A DNA stretch of 64,000 bases from Alphaproteobacteria bacterium UBA7691 (GCA_002482765.1 DLGP01000096.1:1-64000), one strand, 5' to 3'; counted from the first letter of the stretch, positions 33,566-42,331 are shown. The notes: generated by a model from the sequence alone, not told the origin. Numbers and translations: made by a program.

Positions 33566-35122
33566 ATGTATATTACCGAATGGGCGGCCAAGCAGCCCGA
33601 CAAGACCGCTATTCTGATTGCTGAAACCGGCAAAAGCCGCAGCTATGCCGAACTGGAAGCAATGTCGAACCGTGCCGCGCAGCTATACCGCGCCACCGGG
33701 CTTGGTTTCCGTGACCATATGGCGCTGCTGATCGGCAATTGTGTCGAATTCTATGATGTGTGTTTCGGTGCTGATCGCGCGGGACTGTATTACACGGCCA
33801 TATCCACTCGGCTGACTGCGCCGGAAGTGGCTTATATCATCAATGATTGCGGCGCCCGGCTGGTGGTGATCGGGCCGGAATTTGCCGAGATCGCCGATGA
33901 ATTGCGCAGCCTCTGCCCGCATGTGACGCATTTCTACCTGATCGGCGCCGTATCGACCGCCTTGCCTGCCGGCTGGCTGGATTGGGATGCCGCCATCATG
34001 GCGCAGCCGCCGCAGCGTATCGCGGACGAAATCCAGGGCCGCGACATGCTGTATTCCTCCGGCACCACCGGCAAGCCCAAGGGTGTGAAGCGGCCGCTGA
34101 ACGGCGATGCGGTGGGTGTCTCCACACCGTTCTATGAGAATGCGCTCAAGATCTACGGCTACAATGCCGATATGGTCTATCTCTCGCCGGCGCCGGGCTA
34201 TCATGCCGCGCCGCTGCGCTACACCATGGTGGTCAGCCGTGTTGGCGGCACTCTGGTGGTGATGGAGCATTTTGATGCTGAACGCGCCCTGGCGCTGATC
34301 GGGCAATATGGCGTCACCCATTCCAACTGGGTGCCGACCATGTTCGTGCGCATGCTCAAGCTGCCCGAGGCGACGCGCCAGCGCTACAGGCTCGGCACGC
34401 ATCGCGTCGCCATTCACGGCGCCGGGCCGGTTTCGGTCGAAACCAAGCGCCGCATGATCGAATGGTGGGGGCCGATTCTCTATGAATATTACGCCGCCTC
34501 GGAAGGCAACGGCACCACGATCATCACCGCGCCGGAATGGCTGCAACGGCCGGGTTCGGTCGGTCGTGCGGTGATCGGCCAGGTGCGTATTGTGAATGAG
34601 GAAAGTGGCGCGGTGCAGCCGGTGGGCCAGACCGGCGTGGTGCATTTCGAAGGCGGCCTGCCTTTCGCCTATCACAATGATGCCGAGAAGACCAAGGCGG
34701 CGTTCAACGACCAGGGTTGGTCCACCATGGGCGATGTCGGCTATCTCGATGCCGATGGCTATCTCTATCTCACCGACCGCAAGGCTTTCATGATCATTTC
34801 CGGCGGGGTGAATATCTATCCGCAGGAAGCCGAGAATGTGCTGATCGATCATCCGCTGGTGGCCGATGTGGCGGTGATCGGCGTGCCGAACGAGGATTTC
34901 GGCGAGGAAGTGAAGGCCGTGGTGCAACTGGTCGATCCGGCCCGCGCATCGCCGGAGATTGCCGCCGAGCTGATCGCCTATTGCCGCCAGCATCTGGCTG
35001 CCATCAAATGCCCGCGCAGCATCGATTTTGATCCGGCTCTGCCGCGCCATGAAACCGGCAAGCTATACAAACGGCTGATCAAGGACCGCTACTGGGGCAA
35101 CAAGACCAGCCGCATTGTGTAG
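33566..35122 (+). CDS. Acyl-CoA synthetase (AMP-forming)
   Basis: A 518-residue ANL-superfamily ligase that activates a carboxylate as acyl-AMP and transfers it to CoA. The P-loop is MLYSSGTTGKPKGVKRP, the A5 motif is YEYYAASEGNGTTI, the A7 region is WSTMGDVGYLDADGYLYLTDRKAFMIISGGVNIYPQEAENVL, and the A10 lysine lies in RHETGKLYKRLI. The substrate is unknown; the sequence is closest in style to the short/medium or aromatic acid ligases of alphaproteobacteria. ATG 33566 is preferred over 33518 because GGGAGAGA lies upstream and MYITEWA is a normal family start. Confidence 0.87.
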   Translation: MYITEWAAKQPDKTAILIAETGKSRSYAELEAMSNRAAQLYRATGLGFRDHMALLIGNCVEFYDVCFGADRAGLYYTAISTRLTAPEVAYIINDCGARLVVIGPEFAEIADELRSLCPHVTHFYLIGAVSTALPAGWLDWDAAIMAQPPQRIADEIQGRDMLYSSGTTGKPKGVKRPLNGDAVGVSTPFYENALKIYGYNADMVYLSPAPGYHAAPLRYTMVVSRVGGTLVVMEHFDAERALALIGQYGVTHSNWVPTMFVRMLKLPEATRQRYRLGTHRVAIHGAGPVSVETKRRMIEWWGPILYEYYAASEGNGTTIITAPEWLQRPGSVGRAVIGQVRIVNEESGAVQPVGQTGVVHFEGGLPFAYHNDAEKTKAAFNDQGWSTMGDVGYLDADGYLYLTDRKAFMIISGGVNIYPQEAENVLIDHPLVADVAVIGVPNEDFGEEVKAVVQLVDPARASPEIAAELIAYCRQHLAAIKCPRSIDFDPALPRHETGKLYKRLIKDRYWGNKTSRIV

Positions 35123-35416
35123 GGGCGGGGCGCCGTGCAGCCGTCACCGGTAGCACTGCCTTCGCTGTTGAATCGCTGTTTTTTTGAACAATCGGCCAAT
35201 TGTGCGAATTTTAGCCAGAAAGGTTATATGGCCTGGTATTAGAACAAGTATAAGTATAAACATAAATAACATATGTATACAGTAAAAAAACTACGGAACA
35301 CTTTGTGGCATGAAATTATAATAATAATTCAATATTGTAATATACAGTATAATTTTATTTCTTTTATTGGCATTAATGAATACAATTTTTTGACAACGCC
35401 GCTGCGCCCTGCGGAA
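35123..35416 (+). promoter_or_regulatory. A+T-rich control region before the GntR/ABC/nitrile-hydratase-like operon
   Basis: Very A+T-rich (35240-35400) compared with about 62% G+C around it. TATACAGTA occurs twice, at 35276-35284 and 35341-35349, the first within ATGTATACAGTA and the second within ATATACAGTATA, which is itself nearly palindromic. These are candidate operators for the GntR regulator that starts the operon. Several TATAAT-like boxes are present, so the exact promoter cannot be chosen. Confidence 0.4.
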
Positions 35417-36202
35417 ATGTATACCAACAGGGCTTTGCAGGCGGCTATGAAAAACCAGCTCAGCGACAAGGTTTATGATCAGTTGCGGCGCCAGATTGTT
35501 TCTGGCGCCATCGCCATGGGCGAGCGGCTGCGCGAGACGCATCTGGCCATGCGCCTGAATGTGTCCCGCACGCCGATCCGCGAGGCGCTCCAGCAATTGC
35601 TCGCCGAAGGCATGGTTGAGGCCGATGCGCAGGGTTTCCGCGCCACGGTCTACAGCCCGGCCCGCGTGGCGGAGATTTATGGCTGCCGGGCGATCCTGGA
35701 GAGTGAATCGGCGCGCCTGGTGGCCCTGGCCGGGCTTTCAAGCGAGGCGCAGTTGCAGCTTGAGCAGGCGGTGGGCATCTGCGACCGGCTGCTGGCCGAT
35801 GCCCGCGCGCATGATCGGGTTTCCGATGCCGAGGTGCGGCGCGCCTTCCTGGAGCAGAACAATATCTTTCATGCCGTGCTGCATGATGCCTGCCCCAATC
35901 GCATGCTGCGCGAGCTGATCCATCAGGTGGGTGAAATCCCGGCCTCGATCCGCAACTATTTCCGTTTCAGCGATGATCAGCTGTTTGAGAGCCATAGCGC
36001 GCATCGCCGCATCCTGCGCGCCGTGATCGCGCGCGATGGCGAACGTGCCGCAGCGCAGATGCGCGAGCATATCTGGGCGGCACGCGACCGCATGGACCCG
36101 GCAGCCTTCAGCCAGTTCAACACAAGCCATCAAGGCGAGCGCCAGACCGCGCCACGCAACAGCTTTTCCGCAACCAACATGCAACTGACAGGGGATATGT
36201 AA
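35417..36202 (+). CDS. GntR-family regulator (FadR/FCD subfamily)
   Basis: About 261 residues. The winged HTH is LSDKVYDQLRRQIVSGAIAMGERLRETHLAMRLNVSRTPIREALQQLLAEGMVEADAQGF. The C-terminal part is an all-helical FCD effector domain (EIYGCRAILESESARLVALAG ... FHAVLHDACPNRMLRELIHQVGE ... SAHRRILRAVIARDGERAAAQMREHI) with the spaced His/Asp residues that bind a metal and a carboxylate ligand. Starts at 35417 and 35450 are both possible. The stop overlaps the ATG of the next gene by one base, so the regulator is the first gene of the operon it probably controls. Confidence 0.88.
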   Translation: MYTNRALQAAMKNQLSDKVYDQLRRQIVSGAIAMGERLRETHLAMRLNVSRTPIREALQQLLAEGMVEADAQGFRATVYSPARVAEIYGCRAILESESARLVALAGLSSEAQLQLEQAVGICDRLLADARAHDRVSDAEVRRAFLEQNNIFHAVLHDACPNRMLRELIHQVGEIPASIRNYFRFSDDQLFESHSAHRRILRAVIARDGERAAAQMREHIWAARDRMDPAAFSQFNTSHQGERQTAPRNSFSATNMQLTGDM

Positions 36203-37278
36203 TGCGCCAAGCCACTCGCCATACCAACAAGGGCCTCAGCCGCCGTCGCTTCATGGGCAATGCCGCAGCCGGCGCCGTCGCCATCGGCATGCCCTGGGTC
36301 ACCACCAAGGCGCGCGCCGCCGGTCAGCTTACCGTTGTGCTGAATCAGGGTTTGCTGGCCAAATTGTGGATCGATCATCTCAATCCGCTGTTTGAAAAGG
36401 AAACCGGCGCCAAGCTGAATGTGCAGCAATCGGTCACCTCCAACATGCTGGCGATGCTGAAGACACAGAAGGACAATCCACCGGATCTGATGCAGTTTTC
36501 CGAGGCCGGCGTGTTTCTGGCCCGCGATGAAGGCCTGCTGCGCCAGCATAAGGCGGCGAATATCCCGAACTGGAAATTCCTGCGCAAGGAATTCAACATG
36601 GCCGATGATTACTCGGCCGGCATGATCGATGCGATGCACACGATCTTCTACAACACCAATGCGGTGAAGGAAGCGCCGACTTCCTGGGCCGATCTGTGGA
36701 ACCCGGCGAACAAGAACCGCATCGCGATTCCGCCGGTCACCTGGAATAACGGTTTGCGCATGATCGTGTCGGCGGCGGAAATCGCCACCGGCATGCCGCT
36801 GGCCAAGGCACAATATGAATATGCCGCCGGCATCAAGCATCTGGCCAAGCTGAAGCAGAATGGCGTGGTGATCTATAACGACGCACCGCAGGCGCTGCAA
36901 ATGATGCAGAGCGGGCAGGTGCCGCTGGTGCCGTTTTATGTTGCCTTCGCCGCCCAGCTGGTGGCGCAGGGTGCGCCGATCTATCCGGCGGCCAATCTGA
37001 AGGAAGGCAAGCATGGCGAGATCGTTGGCATGAACATGCCGGTGAATGCCAAGAATGTGGAACTGGCCGAGGCTTATGTGAATCTCAGCCTGACCAAGGA
37101 TTTCCAATCCAAGATCGATTCGGTGCTGCGCGCCCGTTGCGGCCATACCGAGGTGCCGATTTCGCCCGATACTGCCAAGCTGATCGGCACGCCGGAAAAC
37201 ACCACCTATGCCGATTGGGCCTTCCTGTCGAAGAACCGCGCCAAGATCACCGAGATGTGGAACGAGGCTTTCGGCTAA
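36202..37278 (+). CDS. ABC transporter substrate-binding protein, polyamine/opine type, Tat-exported
   Basis: A 358-residue periplasmic binding protein with a twin-arginine signal, SRRRFMGNAAAGAVAIGMPW, around residues 13-32. The mature protein (LTVVLNQGLLAKLWIDHLNPLFEKETGAKLNVQQSVTSNMLAMLKTQ) belongs to the spermidine/putrescine-iron group of binding proteins. It is followed by two permeases and an ATPase in the usual order. Sequence alone does not give the ligand; the downstream hydrolases suggest a small nitrogen compound. Confidence 0.86.
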   Translation: MRQATRHTNKGLSRRRFMGNAAAGAVAIGMPWVTTKARAAGQLTVVLNQGLLAKLWIDHLNPLFEKETGAKLNVQQSVTSNMLAMLKTQKDNPPDLMQFSEAGVFLARDEGLLRQHKAANIPNWKFLRKEFNMADDYSAGMIDAMHTIFYNTNAVKEAPTSWADLWNPANKNRIAIPPVTWNNGLRMIVSAAEIATGMPLAKAQYEYAAGIKHLAKLKQNGVVIYNDAPQALQMMQSGQVPLVPFYVAFAAQLVAQGAPIYPAANLKEGKHGEIVGMNMPVNAKNVELAEAYVNLSLTKDFQSKIDSVLRARCGHTEVPISPDTAKLIGTPENTTYADWAFLSKNRAKITEMWNEAFG

Positions 37279-37318
37279 GCGGCAACACATCACAAAGCAC
37301 TAAGCGGGGATTGCGGGC

Positions 37319-38215
37319 ATGAGCCACGCCATAACCACAGGAATGGGCAATGCCGGCGTCGATTGGCGCCGGCATCTGCCCGGCCTGCTCATGCTGGCGC
37401 CGTTGCTGGCTTTTCTGCTCGCCTTCTATCTGGTGCCTTTCGCCTACATGCTGGGCGAAAGCTTCACCTATTGGAGCGGCGACGAGAAAACCGGCACGGG
37501 CCCCACGCTGCTGCAATATTTCAAAACCTTCGAGAGTGCGCGGGTCAGCCGCGCGCTGGTGCGCACCTTCCGCATCGCTCTGATCACCATGGCGATTACG
37601 CTGCTGATTTCCTATCCGATTGCGTTGCTGCTGCTGCGGGTTGGGCGCGGCCTGCGCACGGCGATCTTGCTGATCACCTTTGTTTCGCTGGCTTCCAGCC
37701 TGATTATCCGCAATTACGGCTGGGTGGTGGTGCTGGCCGATGGCGGCGCGGTGAACAGCCTGCTGCTGGCGCTGGGGCTGATCGAAAGCCCGATCCGGCT
37801 GATGTATTCCGAACTCGCCATCACGCTCGGGCTGGTGCATTACGCCATGCCATTCATGATCCTGCCGATCTATGGCACCTTGCTGCGGCTGCCGCCCTCC
37901 TTGCGCGAAGCCTCGCTATCGCTTGGCGGCGGCGAATGGCGCAGCTTTCTGCGCATCACCCTGCCGCTCAGCCTGCCCGGTGTGTTCGGCGGCACCATGC
38001 TCACCTTCGCGGTCAGCATGAGCGCCTTTGTCACGCCGCTGATGCTGGGTTCGCCGCGTAGCGCCATGATCTCGCAGGTCGCCGCAGAGCAACTGCTGGT
38101 ACAGCTCAATTTCGCCTGGGGTTCGGCCATCATCGTGGTGCTGACCCTGCTCACCTTCCTGCTCGTGGCGGCCTATGCCATGCTGCTGCGTAAAGTGTTC
38201 CGCGCCGATGTCTGA
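37319..38215 (+). CDS. ABC transporter permease (PotB-like)
   Basis: A 298-residue inner-membrane protein with about six membrane segments. The N-terminal helix is LLMLAPLLAFLLAFYLVPFAYMLG. The EAA cytoplasmic loop, which docks to the ATPase, is PSLREASLSLGGGEWRSFLRITLPLSLPGVFGG. It belongs to the polyamine/opine permease family (first permease of the pair). ATG 37319 lies 40 bases after the binding-protein stop. Its 3' end overlaps the next permease gene by eight bases. Confidence 0.88.
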   Translation: MSHAITTGMGNAGVDWRRHLPGLLMLAPLLAFLLAFYLVPFAYMLGESFTYWSGDEKTGTGPTLLQYFKTFESARVSRALVRTFRIALITMAITLLISYPIALLLLRVGRGLRTAILLITFVSLASSLIIRNYGWVVVLADGGAVNSLLLALGLIESPIRLMYSELAITLGLVHYAMPFMILPIYGTLLRLPPSLREASLSLGGGEWRSFLRITLPLSLPGVFGGTMLTFAVSMSAFVTPLMLGSPRSAMISQVAAEQLLVQLNFAWGSAIIVVLTLLTFLLVAAYAMLLRKVFRADV

Positions 38216-39005
38216 TCGCAACTCCTTCCAGATCATCACCTCGGCGCTGGCCTGGATCGCCCTGGCCTTCCTGGTCTTTCCCGTGCTGCTCACCGCCGTG
38301 GTGTCGTTCAACGCCTCGTTCTTCATCGAATTCCCGCCCAAGGCGCTGGCGCTGAAATGGTATGCCAATATCGGCAATATTCACCGCATCCTGGACGCCA
38401 CCCTGATCAGCGCCGGGATTGCGCTGGCCAGCGCCATAATCGCCACCATCCTGGCGATTGGCGGCAGCCTGGCGCTGGCGCGTTCCGGCCTGCCGGGCCG
38501 CGCCGCCATCACGGCATTCCTGCTCTCGCCGGTCACGGTGCCGATGGTGGCGATTGGCATTGCACTGGTGCAGTTCTTCATCATGATCGGCACGGCCTTC
38601 ACCTGGTACAGCCTGATGATCGGCCATATCGTGCTGGTGGTGGCTTATCCGGTGCGCACATTGCTGGCATCGCTGGCCTTGACCAATCCGGCGCTGGAAG
38701 AAGCCGCCGCTTCGCTTGGCGCCAGCCGTTGGACCGTGTTCCGCACCATCACGCTGCCACAGCTTAAGCCCGGCCTGGTCAGCGGCTTCCTGTTCGCCCT
38801 GCTGATCAGTTTCGACAATTACCCGATCAGCGTGTTTCTGGTGCGTGGCGGCATCACCACCATGCCGATTGAAATCTTCAACTACATCACACAGAACCTT
38901 GATCCGACGCCGGCGGCTTTCTCCACGCTCTATATCCTGGTGATCAGCGCCATCATCGCGCTGGCCGAGCGGCGCTATCGTATCATCTCGCATTCGATCC
39001 CATGA
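38208..39005 (+). CDS. ABC transporter permease (PotC-like)
   Basis: A 265-residue permease, second of the pair. The helices include LAWIALAFLVFPVLLTAVVSF and ALASAIIATILAIGGSLALA. The EAA loop is NPALEEAAASLGASRWTVFRTITLPQLKPGLVSG, then SFDNYPISVFLVRGG, the typical PotC-type segment. ATG 38208 overlaps the stop of the first permease. The stop overlaps the leader of the ATPase gene. Confidence 0.88.
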   Translation: MSDRNSFQIITSALAWIALAFLVFPVLLTAVVSFNASFFIEFPPKALALKWYANIGNIHRILDATLISAGIALASAIIATILAIGGSLALARSGLPGRAAITAFLLSPVTVPMVAIGIALVQFFIMIGTAFTWYSLMIGHIVLVVAYPVRTLLASLALTNPALEEAAASLGASRWTVFRTITLPQLKPGLVSGFLFALLISFDNYPISVFLVRGGITTMPIEIFNYITQNLDPTPAAFSTLYILVISAIIALAERRYRIISHSIP

Positions 39006-39013
39006 GGAGCGAC

Positions 39014-40087
39014 ATGGCTGGCCTTGAACTGCAAAATGTGCGCGTCTGGTTTGGCGGGCAGGAAATTCTCAAGGGCGTTGATCTCAGCGTGGCCGAAGGT
39101 GAATGCCTGGCGTTGCTCGGGCCTTCGGGCTGCGGCAAGACCACCACTTTGCGGGTGATTGCCGGCTTCACCCAGCCGCAGCAGGGCAGTGTGCAGATTG
39201 CCGGCCAGGCCATGCATGGCACGCCGCCCTACAAGCGCAATGTTGGCCTGGTATTTCAGGATTATGCCCTGTTTCCGCATATGACCATTGCCGAGAATGT
39301 GGCTTATGGCTTGCAGATGCGCCGGCTGCCGAAGCCGGAGATAACCAAGCGGGTGGCCGATGCGCTGGCGATGGTGCAATTGGGGCATGTCGGCGAGCGT
39401 TTTCCGGCCAATCTTTCCGGTGGTCAGCGCCAGCGTGTTGCATTGGCCCGCGCCCTGGTTATTCAGCCGGATATCCTGTTGCTGGATGAACCGCTGGGCG
39501 CGCTGGATCGCAAGCTGCGCGATCAGATGCAAGTGGAACTGAAGCAGTTGCAGCGCCGGCTTGGCATAACCACGATCATTGTGACGCATGATCAGGAAGA
39601 AGCGCTGTCGCTGGCTGATCGTGTGGCGGTTATGTTCAATGGCAGTATCCGCGAAATCGGTGCGCCGGCCCAGCTTTATGAAACACCTGGCTCGCGTGAG
39701 GTGATGGAATTCCTTGGCAGCTCCAACATTCTGCCGGGCAGAGTCACGGCGCGCGATGGCCGGGGCGGTCAGGTGGAGCTGGCGGCCGGCATCAGGCTGC
39801 ACCTGCCTCTGCCGCTGCCTGCGGGCAGCGATGCCATCATCCTGGGTATCCGCCCGGAGCATGTCGAATTGGCGCCGCACAGCCAGGCGGATGGTGCATT
39901 GGCGGCTGAACTGGTGGAATGCGTTTACAAAGGCAGCCTGGTGGAAGTGCATACGCGGCTCAGTGATGGCGGCGCTTTCCAGATCAATGCCTCGGCGGCC
40001 CAGGTGGCACAGCTTCAGCTTGGCCAGCGCGGAGCCATGATCGGCATCCGGCTGCCGGCGCAGCATATTCAGGTATTCGCCGCTTAA
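39014..40087 (+). CDS. ABC transporter ATP-binding protein (PotA-like)
   Basis: A 357-residue ATPase: Walker A GPSGCGKTTT, Q-loop LVFQDYALFPHMTIAENVAYGL, signature LSGGQRQRVALARALV, Walker B ILLLDEPLGALD, H-loop IVTHDQEEALSLADR. A C-terminal TOBE domain follows (EFLGSSNILPGRVTARDG ... LGIRPEHVELA). It energises the two preceding permeases. ATG 39014 has AGGAG seven bases upstream; a second ATG at 39002 has none. The next gene starts 27 bases downstream. Confidence 0.9.
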   Translation: MAGLELQNVRVWFGGQEILKGVDLSVAEGECLALLGPSGCGKTTTLRVIAGFTQPQQGSVQIAGQAMHGTPPYKRNVGLVFQDYALFPHMTIAENVAYGLQMRRLPKPEITKRVADALAMVQLGHVGERFPANLSGGQRQRVALARALVIQPDILLLDEPLGALDRKLRDQMQVELKQLQRRLGITTIIVTHDQEEALSLADRVAVMFNGSIREIGAPAQLYETPGSREVMEFLGSSNILPGRVTARDGRGGQVELAAGIRLHLPLPLPAGSDAIILGIRPEHVELAPHSQADGALAAELVECVYKGSLVEVHTRLSDGGAFQINASAAQVAQLQLGQRGAMIGIRLPAQHIQVFAA

Positions 40088-40114
40088 GCGGCGATCAAGC
40101 GGGAGGAGATGGGC

Positions 40115-40432
40115 ATGGAAAGACGGGTGAATGATGTAGGCGGCCAGGTGGATGGCGCGCTGCATCTTGATGAACATGCCGTGACGCTGCATGAAAAACG
40201 CATTGATGCCTTGGTGATGCTGCTTACCAGCCCCAAGGTGGATGCGTTCAAGGTGGATGCGCTGCGCCGCGCCATTGAGCAGAACACCATCGAGGATTAC
40301 CGCAAGTTTGGCTATTACGACAAATGGATCCGCGCCATCCGCGATCTGCTGGTGGAGCAGAATATCCTGACCCATGACGAGATCGAAATGCGCATTGCCG
40401 CCATCCGGGCGCGGCAGCGGAGCGCGGCATGA
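40115..40432 (+). CDS. Nitrile hydratase beta-subunit N-terminal domain homologue (thiocyanate hydrolase beta-like)
   Basis: A 105-residue protein equivalent to only the helical N-terminal half of a nitrile hydratase beta subunit: VNDVGGQVDGAL (start of the subunit), then HEKRIDALVMLLTSPK, VDALRRAIEQNTIEDYRKFGYYDKWIRAIRDLLVEQNILTHDEIEMR, in which the YYDKW and LLVE-x-ILT segments are typical. In thiocyanate hydrolase the N-half and C-half of the NHase beta chain are separate proteins (ScnB, ScnA), followed by the alpha-like ScnC; the gene order here is the same. ATG 40115 has GGAGGAG six bases upstream. The stop overlaps the next ATG. Confidence 0.83.
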   Translation: MERRVNDVGGQVDGALHLDEHAVTLHEKRIDALVMLLTSPKVDAFKVDALRRAIEQNTIEDYRKFGYYDKWIRAIRDLLVEQNILTHDEIEMRIAAIRARQRSAA

Positions 40433-40755
40433 GCGCCGTGCCAGCAAAGCCGGGCCAGGCATTGCCGGTCGGCACCCGTGTGCAGGTGCGGCGGCAACCG
40501 CCTGAGGCGCATTGCCGTACGCCATGTTACCTGCGCGGCCGGCCGGGCGAAATATCCGAAGTGGTTGGCTTCTACCGCGACCCATCGCTTCTTGCCTTCC
40601 ACAAACCAGGGCTGCCGATGCGCCTGTTATATCGCGTGCGTTTTCGCCAGGCCGATCTCTGGCCGGAATATCAGGGCAATGCGCAGGATAGCCTTTATGC
40701 CGATCTATATGGCCATTGGCTGGAACCAATGACGGAGCAACACCATGGCGCATGA
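40429..40755 (+). CDS. Nitrile hydratase beta-subunit C-terminal domain homologue (thiocyanate hydrolase alpha-like)
   Basis: A 108-residue protein corresponding to the SH3-like C-terminal half of nitrile hydratase beta: LPVGTRVQVRRQPPEAHCRTPCYLRGRPGEISEVVGFYRDP ... LLYRVRFRQADLWPEYQGNAQDSLYADLYGHWLEP. The conserved G--V-V, H-R-P-Y-RG--G, Y-V-F---LWG and D-L---YLEP positions are kept. It overlaps the upstream N-half gene by four bases and the alpha gene by 11 bases, so all three products are made together, as expected for one enzyme. Confidence 0.83.
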   Translation: MSAVPAKPGQALPVGTRVQVRRQPPEAHCRTPCYLRGRPGEISEVVGFYRDPSLLAFHKPGLPMRLLYRVRFRQADLWPEYQGNAQDSLYADLYGHWLEPMTEQHHGA

Positions 40756-41416
40756 TCACAGCCATCCGCATCAGCACGACCATGACCATGACCATGAGCA
40801 CGATCACGCGCCGATCACCAGCGAGGATCACGCTGATCGGTATGAAGTGCTGCTGGAAACCGCCATCCGCGAATTGCTGGATGAGAAGGGTATATTGAGC
40901 GCCGAGGATATCCATCGCCAGATTGATGCGCAGGATAGCCGCACACCGGCCTTGGGCGCCCAGGTGGTGGCCAAGGCGTGGACCGATCCGGCCTTCAAAC
41001 AGCGCCTGCTGGCGGCACCCCTGGCTGCAATCAACGAAACTTTTGGCCTGGGCATCCAGACCCCGCTGGAGCTGGTGGTGCTGGAGAACAAACCGGATTT
41101 GCATAACGTGGTGGTATGTACACTCTGCTCCTGCTATCCGCGCATGCTGCTGGGCATTCCGCCAGCCTGGTATAAATCCACCGAATATCGTTCGCGTGTG
41201 GTGGTGCAGCCGCGCCAAGTGCTGGCAGAATTCGGCACGCACCTGCCCGATACGGTGGAAGTGCGGGTTTCCGACAGCACGGCCGATCTGCGCTATCTGG
41301 TGCTGCCTTTACGTCCGGCCGGCAGCGAAGGCATGAGCGAAGCCGAGCTTGCAGCGTTGGTAACGCGGGATGCGATGATTGGCACCGCGCTGCCCTTGCC
41401 CCCCGTTTCTCAGTAG
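40745..41416 (+). CDS. Nitrile hydratase alpha-subunit / thiocyanate hydrolase gamma-subunit homologue, cobalt type
   Basis: A 223-residue metal-binding subunit. The active-site claw is VVCTLCSC at residues 124-130; threonine between the first two cysteines is the cobalt-type form. It is followed by YPRMLLGIPPAWYKSTEYRSRVVVQPRQVL, and SCNase-type proteins also have YPR here where many nitrile hydratases have a Trp-containing sequence. The N-terminal 21 residues (MAHDHSHPHQHDHDHDHEHD) are strongly histidine-rich and could hold metal. It should hydrate a nitrile to an amide or hydrolyse thiocyanate; the true substrate is unknown. No separate P47K-type cobalt activator is found in the window. 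Confidence 0.87.
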   Translation: MAHDHSHPHQHDHDHDHEHDHAPITSEDHADRYEVLLETAIRELLDEKGILSAEDIHRQIDAQDSRTPALGAQVVAKAWTDPAFKQRLLAAPLAAINETFGLGIQTPLELVVLENKPDLHNVVVCTLCSCYPRMLLGIPPAWYKSTEYRSRVVVQPRQVLAEFGTHLPDTVEVRVSDSTADLRYLVLPLRPAGSEGMSEAELAALVTRDAMIGTALPLPPVSQ

Positions 41417-41435
41417 TAACGATCAGGAGTATCCC

Positions 41436-42314
41436 GTGTCTCACCCGTATTCCCTGCGCCAACGGCTCGGCAGTGGCAAGCTGCTCAGCGCCCCGGGCGT
41501 GTTCGACATGATTTCGGCCCGTGTTGCTGATGCCATGGGTTTTGATGCGCTCTACATGACCGGCTACGGCACCGTGGCCTCGCATCTTGGCCTGCCCGAT
41601 GCCGGCCTGGCCACCTATAGCGATATGGTGGGCCGTGTTGGCCTGATTGCCGGCGGCACCAAGGCGCCGCTGATTGCCGATGGCGATACCGGTTATGGCG
41701 GCCTCTTGAATGTGCAGCATACCGTGCGTGGTTATGAGAAAGCCGGCGCTGCGGCAATTCAGCTCGAAGATCAGGAATTCCCGAAAAAATGCGGCCACAC
41801 GCCGGGCCGCCGGGTGATCCCCTGCGCCGATATGGTGGCCAAGATCAAGGTGGCGGTGGAAAGCCGCGATAGCAGCGATTTCCTGATCGTGGCGCGTACC
41901 GATGCGCGCACCACACTTGGCCTGGATGAAGCTTTGCGCCGGGCTGAAGCCTATGCCAAGGCGGGCGCCGACGTGCTGTTTGTGGAATCGCCGGAAAGCG
42001 AAGCCGAGATGGAGAAAATCTGCCGCAGCTTCGATCAGCCCCTGCTGGCCAATATTGTGGAAGGTGGCCGCACGCCGGTGCTTTCGGCGGCGCGGTTGCA
42101 GGAATTGGGTTATGCGCTGGCAATCTTTCCCGCTGCCGGTTTCCTGGCTGTGGGCGCGGCCCTGCGCCGCTGCTATGGCGCAATTCATGCCACCGGCTCC
42201 ACAGCCGGGCAGGATATCGAATTCTACGACTTCATGGAATTTTCCAAGCTGATGGGTTTTGAACAGGTATGGCAATTCGAGCGCGAGCATGCCGCGCTGG
42301 AATCCAGCGTCTGA
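41436..42314 (+). CDS. Isocitrate lyase/PEP mutase superfamily lyase
   Basis: A 292-residue TIM-barrel enzyme. The metal-binding DGDTGYG is at residues 82-88, and the KKCGH catalytic loop, whose cysteine marks C-C lyases such as methylisocitrate lyase and 2,3-dimethylmalate lyase rather than phosphonate mutases, is at 117-121. VARTDARTTLGLDEALRRAEAYAKAGADVLFVE is also typical. It probably cleaves a 2-hydroxy(di)carboxylate to pyruvate or oxaloacetate plus a second acid. GTG 41436 is chosen as start because CAGGAG precedes it. It follows the nitrile-hydratase-like genes directly. Confidence 0.86.
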   Translation: MSHPYSLRQRLGSGKLLSAPGVFDMISARVADAMGFDALYMTGYGTVASHLGLPDAGLATYSDMVGRVGLIAGGTKAPLIADGDTGYGGLLNVQHTVRGYEKAGAAAIQLEDQEFPKKCGHTPGRRVIPCADMVAKIKVAVESRDSSDFLIVARTDARTTLGLDEALRRAEAYAKAGADVLFVESPESEAEMEKICRSFDQPLLANIVEGGRTPVLSAARLQELGYALAIFPAAGFLAVGAALRRCYGAIHATGSTAGQDIEFYDFMEFSKLMGFEQVWQFEREHAALESSV

Positions 42315-42331
42315 TCGGGCAGGGGGCGAAG

